The position numbers were made by a program, and so were the translations under genes. This document shows positions 1 to 6,900 of a stretch of 13,669 bases of DNA, in pieces; within the stretch, counting starts at the first letter, position 1, and each line of letters starts with the position of its first letter. The notes below the pieces were generated by a model. That model made no database searches and was not told the origin of the DNA. It saw nothing but the letters and a program-made list of their open reading frames with translations. Source of the DNA: an uncultured Clostridia bacterium (GTDB lineage Bacteria > Bacillota > Clostridia > Christensenellales > Aristaeellaceae); contig CAMOUF010000243.1 of the NCBI GenBank assembly GCA_946626395.1, positions 1-13,669 on the forward strand. The letters run 5' to 3'.

Positions 1-1
1 A

Positions 2-637
2 GAAAAATGGCTGACACTGCTTCATGACGAAGGCGTACTGATTGCAGCCTGGCGGGATCTAAAGGAAATGATCGAGAATACGGAAAGCTGTTCGGATTGG
101 ATTCAGCTGGGATCGCTCTATTCGGCTTTGATCTTTGAGACAGGTCAAGGCTTGGCGCTGGATCAGGACAATGCAAAGGACTTTCCTCATCTCACCCCCA
201 GCCATACTACTTCCCTGATCAGCGCTCAACGCATTGCAGCGCTTCCAGAAAATGTGCAAACAGAAATCCTTTATGTGACACGCTCTTATTATACCCGCCA
301 TGGAGCTGGAACACTGCTCACTGAATGTCCGCGTGAAAAAATCAATCCAACGATGGAGGATCATACCAATATCCCCAACCCTCATCAGCAATTCCTTCGT
401 TATGGCTATTTTGACGGAAAAGCAGCACTCTCACGGGTTCAATCGGATCTGGAAAGAACGCGCGCTGTGCTTCCGGAGGCCACTGCGGCAGTTTTGATTA
501 CCCACTTAAACGAAACAAAAGGTGAACTATGCGGAGATATGCCACTTTCGCAATTTACATCTTCTTTTGATCGCGTGTACTTATCCAATTGTCCTTGGTC
601 GGCAGACCATTCACCGATTGCGGCTTCTCCAACGTAA
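2..637 (+). CDS. Adenylosuccinate synthetase-like protein (PurA family), 5'-truncated by the window edge
   Basis: The reading frame is open from base 2, so the first ATG in view (68) is internal and the true start lies outside the window. About 211 C-terminal residues are visible. They hold PurA hallmarks in the right order: FETGQGLALDQD (like the FEGAQG..LD loop), FPHLTPSHTTS (like YPYVTSSNT), VTRSYYTRHGAGTLLTE (like the R.YTTRVG.GPFPTE IMP/nucleotide-binding stretch), then RYGYFD and LITHLNETKGEL (like R.GWFD and LTKLDVLDGL). PurA joins IMP and aspartate using GTP to make adenylosuccinate in AMP synthesis. After the LITHLNE segment only about 35 residues remain, so the usual long PurA tail is replaced by a short divergent one ending in a normal TAA. 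This suggests a side branch of the family, possibly acting on another substrate. Its base composition is more AT-rich than the downstream genes. Family assignment is fairly sure; substrate is not. Confidence 0.8.
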   Translation, partial: EKWLTLLHDEGVLIAAWRDLKEMIENTESCSDWIQLGSLYSALIFETGQGLALDQDNAKDFPHLTPSHTTSLISAQRIAALPENVQTEILYVTRSYYTRHGAGTLLTECPREKINPTMEDHTNIPNPHQQFLRYGYFDGKAALSRVQSDLERTRAVLPEATAAVLITHLNETKGELCGDMPLSQFTSSFDRVYLSNCPWSADHSPIAASPT

Positions 638-740
638 AGGCCTGCGTTGATTCGAATAACACGGATCTTTATGCCTTGTCAGGCAGGAAAATGACGGGCA
701 TTTCTATTGCCTATCCACTGGTTTTCTCGTTTTGAAAAAT

Positions 741-787
741 GACAAAAAAACGAGCCGGAAGCAAAAGCCTCCGGTTCGTCTTTTTTT
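741..787. terminator. Bidirectional rho-independent terminator
   Basis: A 9-bp stem pairs CGAGCCGGA (751-759) with TCCGGTTCG (770-778), one pair being G-U, around a GCAAAAGC loop region. It is followed on the plus strand by a T-rich tract (779-787). It is preceded by seven A residues (744-750), which read as a U-tract on the minus strand. It lies between the PurA-like gene (stop 637) and the convergent secreted-protein gene (stop 795), so it can end transcription from both sides. Confidence 0.85.
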
Positions 788-794
788 GCGCCGG

Positions 795-1541
795 TCAGTA
801 ATCCGCCCCGTAGGGGAACATGGCCACAATCTTGCTTTCGATATACACGATGGTGTACAGAGAGGAGCCGTACTGGAGATAATTGTTGATAAAGGTGGTC
901 ACGTTATTGGCCCGGTAGCAGTTGGCCTTGGTGCCGTAGTAGAAGATGCAGTTGGGGTCGATTTCGTAATCATAGGAGTCCACGCCGCCGTTGGTGAAGG
1001 TGGACAGGTTGCCGCTGGTGTAATCCGCCCCGCTGTATTTTACGCTCACCAGGTCCGCGTCCAGGCGCCAGGTGGTGCCCTTCAAATAAATGTTTTGAAT
1101 GTATCCGGCGGACACCCGGGTGCGCCGCTCGCTGGGCCTGCGTTGGAGAAAGATGGTATAAGTGGTGGAGCCTCCGCTCGAATTGGTAACGGTGATCTGC
1201 ACGGCCTGAGGCTGGTCAGTCATGGGGATCACCGGGCTGGTGTCCCCGCTGCGCACGATTTGGCCGTTGACCCGGATCACGGCGCTGGGGTCCATGGCCA
1301 CGGGGGTAAAGGTGGGCCGGGAAACCCAACTGGCCACGGTGAGCAGATACGTGGTTTCATAGGGGCTGAATTGGGCGGGCAGCATAACGCCGGTATTGGG
1401 GCAGTTGTGGGTCAGGCTGCGAAGCAGGGTGGAGCCGGGCGCCTCTCCCAGGGCCGAAGCGGGCCATAAGCCCAGCAGCAGGCAGCCTATCAGCATCAGC
1501 GGCGGCAAACGCCGCAATGAGTACCGGAACGAAGAGCGCAT
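795..1541 (-). CDS. Secreted protein with cadherin-like beta-sandwich domain
   Basis: This 248-residue protein starts at ATG 1541, with a consensus AAAGGAGG at 1550-1557, 8 nt upstream. The N-terminus is a signal peptide: basic RSSFRYSLRR, a hydrophobic stretch LMLIGCLLLGLW, and a likely signal-peptidase site after PASA (A30). LIGC at 17-20 could be read as a lipobox, but the hydrophobic run continues past the cysteine, so plain secretion is more likely. Residues about 35-135 match the cadherin-like beta-sandwich family (PF12733 type): FSPYETTYLLTV, then IRVNG, then VQITVTNSSGGSTTYTIFLQR. The last 100 or so residues are Tyr/Asn-rich with two cysteines (NCIFYYGTKANC) and resemble nothing I recognise. 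Such beta-sandwich domains usually serve as adhesion or spacer modules outside the cell. No enzyme motif is seen. It converges with the PurA-like gene across a shared terminator; no strong promoter is evident upstream. Confidence 0.85.
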   Translation of the reverse strand: MRSSFRYSLRRLPPLMLIGCLLLGLWPASALGEAPGSTLLRSLTHNCPNTGVMLPAQFSPYETTYLLTVASWVSRPTFTPVAMDPSAVIRVNGQIVRSGDTSPVIPMTDQPQAVQITVTNSSGGSTTYTIFLQRRPSERRTRVSAGYIQNIYLKGTTWRLDADLVSVKYSGADYTSGNLSTFTNGGVDSYDYEIDPNCIFYYGTKANCYRANNVTTFINNYLQYGSSLYTIVYIESKIVAMFPYGADY

Positions 1542-1713
1542 CTTGGTTTCCTCCTTTGGGGATGTCCTTCGCTTATCAAACGATCAGCGTTTTCCCTTTC
1601 GTGCGGGGCGGATTGTAAATTCTGTGCTGGGATTCAGGTGTTATCATTGGAATATCGCTTTCAATCAGGAGGAATGAGAAATTCATGGTTTGCGCAAATT
1701 TCAACTCCTCACT

Positions 1714-2256
1714 TTATAAAGCCATGCTTTTCCAGCCTTCACCATCCAGCGTTTTCCAGTTAAACTCTTCCTTTTCCAAGGTCATGTAGCCCCGGGGACT
1801 GCCCTCCTTGGGAATGGACACGGAGCCGGGATTCAGGTACAGGTGGGTGGAATAAGCTTCGCAGGCGGGCACATGGGTGTGGCCGTGAAGCAGGATATCC
1901 CCGGGATGCATGGGCGGCAGATGGCCATTATTGTATACATGGCCGTGAGTGATGAACATCAGGCGGCTTCCCAGGGGCATCAGCGCGTAATCCGCCAGCA
2001 CCGGGAAGGACAGGACCATCTGATCCACCTCGGCTTCGCAGTTGCCCCGGACGCAGAGAATATCCTTAGCCAGGGCGTTGAGCATGTCAATCACCTGCTT
2101 GGGGGCATATTCCTCGGGCAAATCGTTCCGGGGGCCGTGGTACAGCAAATCGCCCAGTAAAATCAGCCGGTCCGCTTCCTCACGGCGGTACGCCTCCAGG
2201 AGCTTCCGGCAATACAGCGCCGAGCCGTGGATGTCCGAGGCGATGAGCCATTTCAT
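1714..2256 (-). CDS. yfcE: YfcE-type metallophosphodiesterase
   Basis: This 180-residue protein (E. coli YfcE is of about the same size) belongs to the calcineurin-like metallophosphoesterases of the MJ0936/YfcE group, cytosolic enzymes that hydrolyse small phosphodiesters with a two-metal centre. All metal ligands are visible: D8 and H10 in SDIHG, D36 in GDLLYHGPRN, N72 in GNCE, H104 in THGH, and H126 and H128 in GHTH. RGNCEAEVDQM and NPGSVSIPK near the end closely follow YfcE, so subfamily assignment is firm; the physiological substrate is unknown for the family. ATG 2256 is preceded by AAAGGAG about 10 nt upstream, and a TTGACA-N17-TAAAAT promoter sits at 2300-2328. The gene is probably monocistronic: 172 nt separate its stop from the next minus-strand gene, which has its own ribosome site. 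It is divergent from the AEC permease. Confidence 0.93.
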   Translation of the reverse strand: MKWLIASDIHGSALYCRKLLEAYRREEADRLILLGDLLYHGPRNDLPEEYAPKQVIDMLNALAKDILCVRGNCEAEVDQMVLSFPVLADYALMPLGSRLMFITHGHVYNNGHLPPMHPGDILLHGHTHVPACEAYSTHLYLNPGSVSIPKEGSPRGYMTLEKEEFNWKTLDGEGWKSMAL

Positions 2257-2299
2257 GGTATGTTCGCTCCTTTGACGGGAATGGTTTTTCTTCCTTTCT

Positions 2300-2328
2300 A
2301 TTTTAATTTATCCGGCAAAGCCTGTCAA
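2300..2328 (-). promoter_or_regulatory. Sigma-A promoter of the phosphodiesterase gene
   Basis: On the minus strand a perfect TTGACA -35 box (2323-2328) is followed after 17 nt by TAAAAT (2300-2305) as the -10 box. Transcription would start near 2293, giving a leader of roughly 36 nt with the AAAGGAG site. Confidence 0.8.
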
Positions 2329-2372
2329 GAATAAACGTTGCTTCTTTCTATTGCAATCGTTCAGGTGCTTTG

Positions 2373-2570
2373 GGCAATAGGCAACAGGCAATAGGCAACA
2401 GGCAATAGGTATTAAGGAAAAGAATTCAGAGTGAAAAGTTCAGAGTACAGATATTTTAGCTGTATCAAGTCTGGCTCTCCTCCTTGTGTCCGGCCATATT
2501 CTCTGCACCCTGTACTCTGCTCTCTGCGCTCTTTCCCTATTGCCTATTCCCGAATGCCTATTGCCTTCAA
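2373..2570. repeat. Inverted pair of degenerate 7-bp tandem repeats between divergent promoters
   Basis: The left arm (2373-2449) reads in a strict 7-base register: GGCAATA and GGCAACA alternate five times, then the sequence drifts into GAATTCA, GAGTGAA, AAGTTCA and GAGTACA. The right arm (2501-2570) is also in a 7-base register but pyrimidine-rich: CTCTGCA, CCCTGTA, CTCTGCT, CTCTGCG, CTCTTTC, CCTATTG, CCTATTC, CCGAATG, CCTATTG. The arms are complementary in order. GGCAATAGG (for example 2401-2409) pairs with CCTATTGCC (2536-2544 and 2557-2565), and CAGAGTACAG (2441-2450) pairs exactly with CTGTACTCTG (2510-2519). The pair could fold into a long imperfect hairpin with a loop of about 60 nt. 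It lies upstream of both -35 boxes, so neither visible promoter transcribes it. It makes up most of the 405-base gap between genes; I see no gene in it. It resembles the heptanucleotide STRR repeats known from cyanobacteria in style; origin here is unknown. Confidence 0.75.
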
Positions 2571-2609
2571 ATATTCTGCAAATGATTCCGTCTGAACAGA
2601 ACCGTGCTA

Positions 2610-2637
2610 TTGACTTTTCAGCGACGCTTGGTATAAT
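2610..2637 (+). promoter_or_regulatory. Sigma-A promoter of the AEC permease gene
   Basis: TTGACT (2610-2615), a 16-nt spacer and a perfect TATAAT (2632-2637) form a near-consensus vegetative promoter. Predicted start is near 2644, so the leader is only about 18 nt and begins almost at the ribosome site (AAGGAGG, 2646-2652). There is no room for an attenuator or riboswitch, so any control must act at the promoter or upstream. Confidence 0.87.
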
Positions 2638-2661
2638 CCTTCCAGAAGGAGGAAGGATGGG

Positions 2662-3591
2662 ATGAGCTTTCAGGTGGCGCTGACCCAGGTGCTTTTGACG
2701 CTGTTTTATATCACGCCGGGCTATCTGGTCAGCAAAATGAAAAAGGCCTCGGCTCAGCATCTGCCCACGCTGTCGGCGGTGCTGATTTATGTCTGCGGCC
2801 CGTGTATGCATATTTCAGCTTTTATCAGCATGGATTTTTCCTGGGAGACCCTGCGGGGCATGGCCCTGTTTTTCCTGGTGACCATCGTGCTGCAAAGCGC
2901 GTTTATGGCGATTTTGTATTTCCTGTTCCGCTCCCGCCAGGAGGACGCCCGGTTCAGGCTTCTCAACATTGCTTCCACCCTGGGCAACGTGGGCTTTTTC
3001 GGGTTGCCTGTGATCAGCGCCTTGCTGCCGGAGCACCCGGAGGCGGCCTGCTATTCCGCCATTTACTGCGTGTCCATGAATATTCTGGTGTTTACCATGG
3101 GCGTGTTCTGCCTCACCAAGGATAAAAAATACATGAGCCTCAAATCCGCCCTGGTGAATCCCACCATGATCGGGTTCTATATCGCCATGCCCCTGTTCTT
3201 TTCGTCCGCCCGGCGCTTTATTCCCCAAGCGGCTTTGGGTGCGCTGCAATTGCTGGGGAATATGTCCACGCCTCTTTGCATGATCATCCTGGGTATCCGC
3301 CTGGCTCAGTCCCCGGTGAAGCGGCTTATCTCCCGGCCCTTCGTGTATGTGATCAGCCTGGCAAAGCTTTTGGCTTTCCCGCTGTTTTGCTATGGGGCGG
3401 TGGCGCTTCTGCCGCTGGACGGGGCGTTCAAGGCCAGCGTGCTCATCCTGTCCGCCACCCCCTGCGCTTCTATCATTCTGAACCTGGCGGAAATGCACCG
3501 CAGCGAAACCGAACTGTCCGCTAACTGCGTGCTGGTCAGCACCCTGCTGTGCTTCCTGACGATTCCGGTGCTGACGCTGCTGGTGGCGTAG
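2662..3591 (+). CDS. AEC-family (auxin efflux carrier type) membrane transporter
   Basis: The product is a 309-residue, strongly hydrophobic integral membrane protein with some eight to ten predicted helices and no signal peptide, the usual length for bacterial AEC permeases (Mem_trans, PF03547). Family features include the N-terminal QVLLTLFYITPGYLVSK, the mid-protein NIASTLGNVGFFGLPVI with its conserved Asn and GLP, a short cytoplasmic link followed by LVNPTMIGF, and a second half with LGNMSTPLCMIILGIRLA and SATPCASI. The two halves look like an inverted structural repeat. Bacterial members carry small organic acids such as malate or malonate, or amino-acid-like substrates; the substrate here cannot be read from sequence. 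The start is fixed by AAGGAGG 9 nt upstream and by the fact that the ATG five bases earlier stops after two codons. It has a strong promoter, is divergent from the phosphodiesterase gene, and ends with TAG at a natural C-terminus. It is bracketed by two heptamer repeat arrays. Confidence 0.9.
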   Translation: MSFQVALTQVLLTLFYITPGYLVSKMKKASAQHLPTLSAVLIYVCGPCMHISAFISMDFSWETLRGMALFFLVTIVLQSAFMAILYFLFRSRQEDARFRLLNIASTLGNVGFFGLPVISALLPEHPEAACYSAIYCVSMNILVFTMGVFCLTKDKKYMSLKSALVNPTMIGFYIAMPLFFSSARRFIPQAALGALQLLGNMSTPLCMIILGIRLAQSPVKRLISRPFVYVISLAKLLAFPLFCYGAVALLPLDGAFKASVLILSATPCASIILNLAEMHRSETELSANCVLVSTLLCFLTIPVLTLLVA

Positions 3592-3598
3592 GACAAGC

Positions 3599-3703
3599 GT
3601 TCAGATTGCAGATTTCAGAGTTCAGATGTTTATGTTTCCAAATTCAAGCTTCACTCTCTGGAACTATCGATCTCATTTGCACTTTGGACTTTTTACTTTT
3701 CCC
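3599..3703. repeat. Second degenerate 7-bp repeat run downstream of the permease gene
   Basis: Starting 8 nt after the permease stop, the sequence reads in a 7-base register: GTTCAGA (3599), TTGCAGA, TTTCAGA, GTTCAGA (3620), then less regular units, then TTTGCAC (3676), TTTGGAC, TTTTTAC and TTTTCCC (ending 3703). GTTCAGA also occurs in register in the upstream array (2438-2444), so the two arrays belong together. The purine-bearing first part and pyrimidine-rich second part again suggest a decayed inverted pair. It covers a third of the 310-base gap before the glucan synthase gene and would be transcribed as part of the permease 3' end. Confidence 0.6.
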
Positions 3704-3777
3704 AATTTGTAACAGTGGAAGCCAGCTTGTATTTTAAACTTATGTTTTATCCGCAATAGCTTTTCTTGGAAAGGGGT

Positions 3778-3821
3778 CTGGGGGAAACCATTCTTTGGGC
3801 TCCAAGAATGGTTTCCCCCAG
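3778..3821. repeat. Perfect 18-bp palindromic hairpin
   Basis: CTGGGGGAAACCATTCTT (3778-3795) is exactly complementary to AAGAATGGTTTCCCCCAG (3804-3821) across an 8-nt loop, in which GG and CC can extend the stem past one bulged T. No U-tract follows on either strand (AATAATTTA on plus, ACCCCTTTCC on minus), so it is not a classical terminator, although so stable a stem may still mark the 3' end of the permease transcript. It may also be a REP-like repeat. The rest of the gap (3704-3777 and 3822-3890) shows only a weak TATAAA at about 3837 as a possible -10 box for the glucan synthase gene. Confidence 0.75.
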
Positions 3822-3901
3822 AATAATTTAACAAGTATAAACCTCCGCTTTGCCGCGCACACTATCCTGAAAGCTCATGACAATTGGGATGGAGGCAAGG
3901 C

Positions 3902-6900
3902 ATGGAGGAGACCAGGAACAGGAAAGCATACCGCCTGCGGGCGCCCCGGGGGCTGAGAAAACGGATCAGGGAGGCCGCGTCGGCGCTTATGACCATGGAG
4001 CGGGAAGAAGTGTCTCCTGCCGGGAAATGGATATTGGAGCATGCCGGGGAGCTGCTGAATCAGGCGGATGCCCTGAACCGGGAAACCCGTTTCCTTCCCC
4101 CGCTGCCCGGCCGGGACGGGGAACCCAGGCTGCTGGCCCTGGCCCGCATGGCGGCGGCAGAGGAGGAAATCACCGCTCCCGGCCTCGTCCGCTGCCTTCG
4201 GGAGAGCCTGGAGGGAGAGGAAATCACCCAGGCGGAATTGGACGCACTGCCCCTGGCCCTGAGGCGCGCCTTGCTGGAGGCCCTTGTTCCCCTGCTGGAC
4301 GCCTGCGTCCAAGAAAAGGAAATGGTGAAAAAGGCCCGGGAATGGGCGGAAGCCTTTGTCCGGGGCACGGTTCAGGAAGCGCCTGGGGACAGGGAACTGT
4401 TGGCCCGGGCCATGCTGCATTTGGATCAGCTGGAGCAGCCCGGCGCTTTGAACCGATTGCGGGACGCGCTGGCCCGCCGGGGGGTGCAGGGGGAAAATAT
4501 CCTGGCCCAGGCCCAGGCGGAGGAAGCGGCCCGGGGATTGGAAGCGGGCAGGCTGATTGCCTCCCTGCGCCGGGCGGAGCGGTTGCCCTATGATGCCGTC
4601 AACCGGCGTCTGAGTCCCGTGGAGGCTTTGCTGCGGCAGGATGCTTCGTACCCCAAAATGGATCATGACAGCAGAGAATACTATCTTCGCCGGGTGTGCC
4701 GCCTGGCGGAAAAATATCACGCGCATGAAAGCAGCGTGGCGCAGGCTGCCCTTTCTCTGGCACGGGGAAAACAGGGGCCGGAGGGAGAGACCGGGTATTA
4801 TTTGATTGAGCGGACCGACCAAATCGGCGCTGCCCTGGGATGGAAAACATATGCTTTTGCCCGCCGCCACCGGACGGGCCTGTTTTTGCTGCCCCTGTAC
4901 TGTTCCGCCGCCCTGTTCCTGGGCCTGGGGGTTTCTTTCGGCGCGCCCTGGTTTACCTGGCCGCTGATTCCGCTTTGCGCCTCGGAGGCTGTGCGGGCGG
5001 TGTATTTTCCTTTGCTCCGCAGAATATTCCCCGCCCGGATGCTGCCCAGGCTCCATGTTCGATCCCTCCGGGAAAGCCAGCGCACCCTGGTGGTGATCCC
5101 CTGCCTGCTGACGGGAGAAAAGCAGGCCATGGCGATGGCCCGGCAACTGGCAGCGCTCCAAGCCGCCAATCCGGACCCCTGCTTGGAATATATGCTTTTG
5201 GCCGATTTTGCCGACAGCGATCAGGCAGCCCAGCCCCAGGACGACGGCATTCTGCTGGCCGCCCGGCTGAGCATTGAGGCTCTGAACGGCAGGGGCGCGG
5301 GCCGGTTTTTGTATCTTCACCGGGCCAGAACCTGGGATCAGGGCGCGGGCCGCTTCACCGGGAGAGAGCGGAAGCGGGGCGCGCTGGAGGCGCTGAACCG
5401 GATGATTGCCGGGGAAACATGCCGGGATACGTTTCTGTATATGTCCCTGACGCCCGCGGAGCTGCAGGGCCGTTACGCTTTCGTGATCACCCTGGACGCG
5501 GACACCTTCCTGCCTGCGGGCGAGGCGCATAAGTTGGTAGGCACCATGCTCCATCCCCTGCAAAGAGGCCGTGTTCATGTAGTGCAGCCCCGCATGGCGG
5601 TGGGGGCGGATACGGTGAAAACCAAAATCCAGCGGCTGCTGGGGGGTGGGGGCGGTGCAGACCCATACCACCTTTCCATGCAGGATCTGTACCAGGATAT
5701 CTTTGGAAAAGGCTCCTTTGTGGGCAAAGGGATTTACGCCCCCGGCCCATGGCTGAAAGCATTGGAAAACCGGCTGCCGGAGGGGCGGCTTTTGAGCCAT
5801 GACCTCATTGAGGGAGAAACCGCGGGCAGCGCCCTGGTGGACGATATCGTGCTCTATGACGGCCATCCCGCTTCCTTATCCGGCTGGCAGGCCCGGCTCC
5901 ACCGCTGGACCCGGGGAGATTGGCAGCTGCTTTCTTTCCTTGCGGACAGGCGGCTGTCCCTTCTTTCTCGCCATAAAATCTGGGATAACCTGCGCCGCTC
6001 CCTCATTCCGGCGGCCCAGACAGCGCTGCTGATCACCGGCGCGGCGCTTTCTTCTCCGGCTCTGTTTCTGCTGGGCCTGCCCTGGCCCCTTCGCGGTATG
6101 GGCGCAAGGCTTCTTTTCCTGCCCGGTAAAGGATATACGCTGCTGGACGCGGCAGTACGGGCCTTGTGGCGGCAGTTTGTCAGCCATCGGCATCTTTTAT
6201 CCTGGATCACCGCAGCCCAAGCGGACGGCGGCCAGCCAACACTTAGCAGCCTTTTGTGCCATATCGGGGCAGGAACAGCGCTGCTGCTGCTCTCGGTCCG
6301 GCCAGGGGGATTTTGGCCGGGGCTTCTGCCTGGGACGATCTGGGTGTCCGGCCCGCTGCTGATGGGCTGGATGAACGCGTCCTTGCGCCTTCATCGCCCC
6401 ATGACAAAAGAGCAAAAAGAAAACGTGCGGAAGCTCGCCCGGGACACCTGGCGCTTTTTTGAAATGCATGTGAGCGAAGGCACCCGCTTCCTGCCCCCGG
6501 ACAACGTGCAGCTGGAGCCCTTCAAGGGTCCCGCCATGCGCACTTCGCCCACCAACGCGGGGATGTATCTTTTGTCCTGCTGCGCGGCCCGGGAGCTGGG
6601 CTTTATTTCCTCTGCCCAATTGGCGGCCCGGCTTGATGAAACCCTGTGTACCTTAGAGAGTCTGGAAAAATGGAAAGGCCATTGCTATAACTGGTATGAT
6701 CTCAAGGACGCGTCTGCGCTGCCGCCCCGGTTCGTGTCCACTGTGGATTCCGGCAACCTGACCGCCTGCCTGCTTTGCTGCGCCCAAATCTGCCGCAGGC
6801 ATATACGGGAATTCCCGGAAGAGAAAAGAAACGTGCCTGCCCGGCTGGATGCCCTGGCCCGGCAGGCGGATTTTAGGGCCCTGTACGATGAAAGGAAGCA

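Noticed and set aside
732..1469. A 245-codon plus-strand frame over the secreted-protein gene
   Set aside because: It is Gly/Val/His-rich with no homology I recognise and runs through the terminator. The minus strand has a signal peptide, a consensus ribosome site and a known domain.
1667..1690. AGGAGGAATG on the plus strand, looking like a ribosome site with a start codon
   Set aside because: The frames that follow are short and run antisense into the phosphodiesterase gene with no coding character. It is most likely chance.
2373..2570. CRISPR array
   Set aside because: The repeats are contiguous 7-base units without spacers, and no cas genes are in view.
3884..3901. TTG at 3884 as the start of the glucan synthase
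   Set aside because: The ATG at 3902 has GGAGG at an ideal 6-nt distance, and the extra six residues add nothing recognisable.
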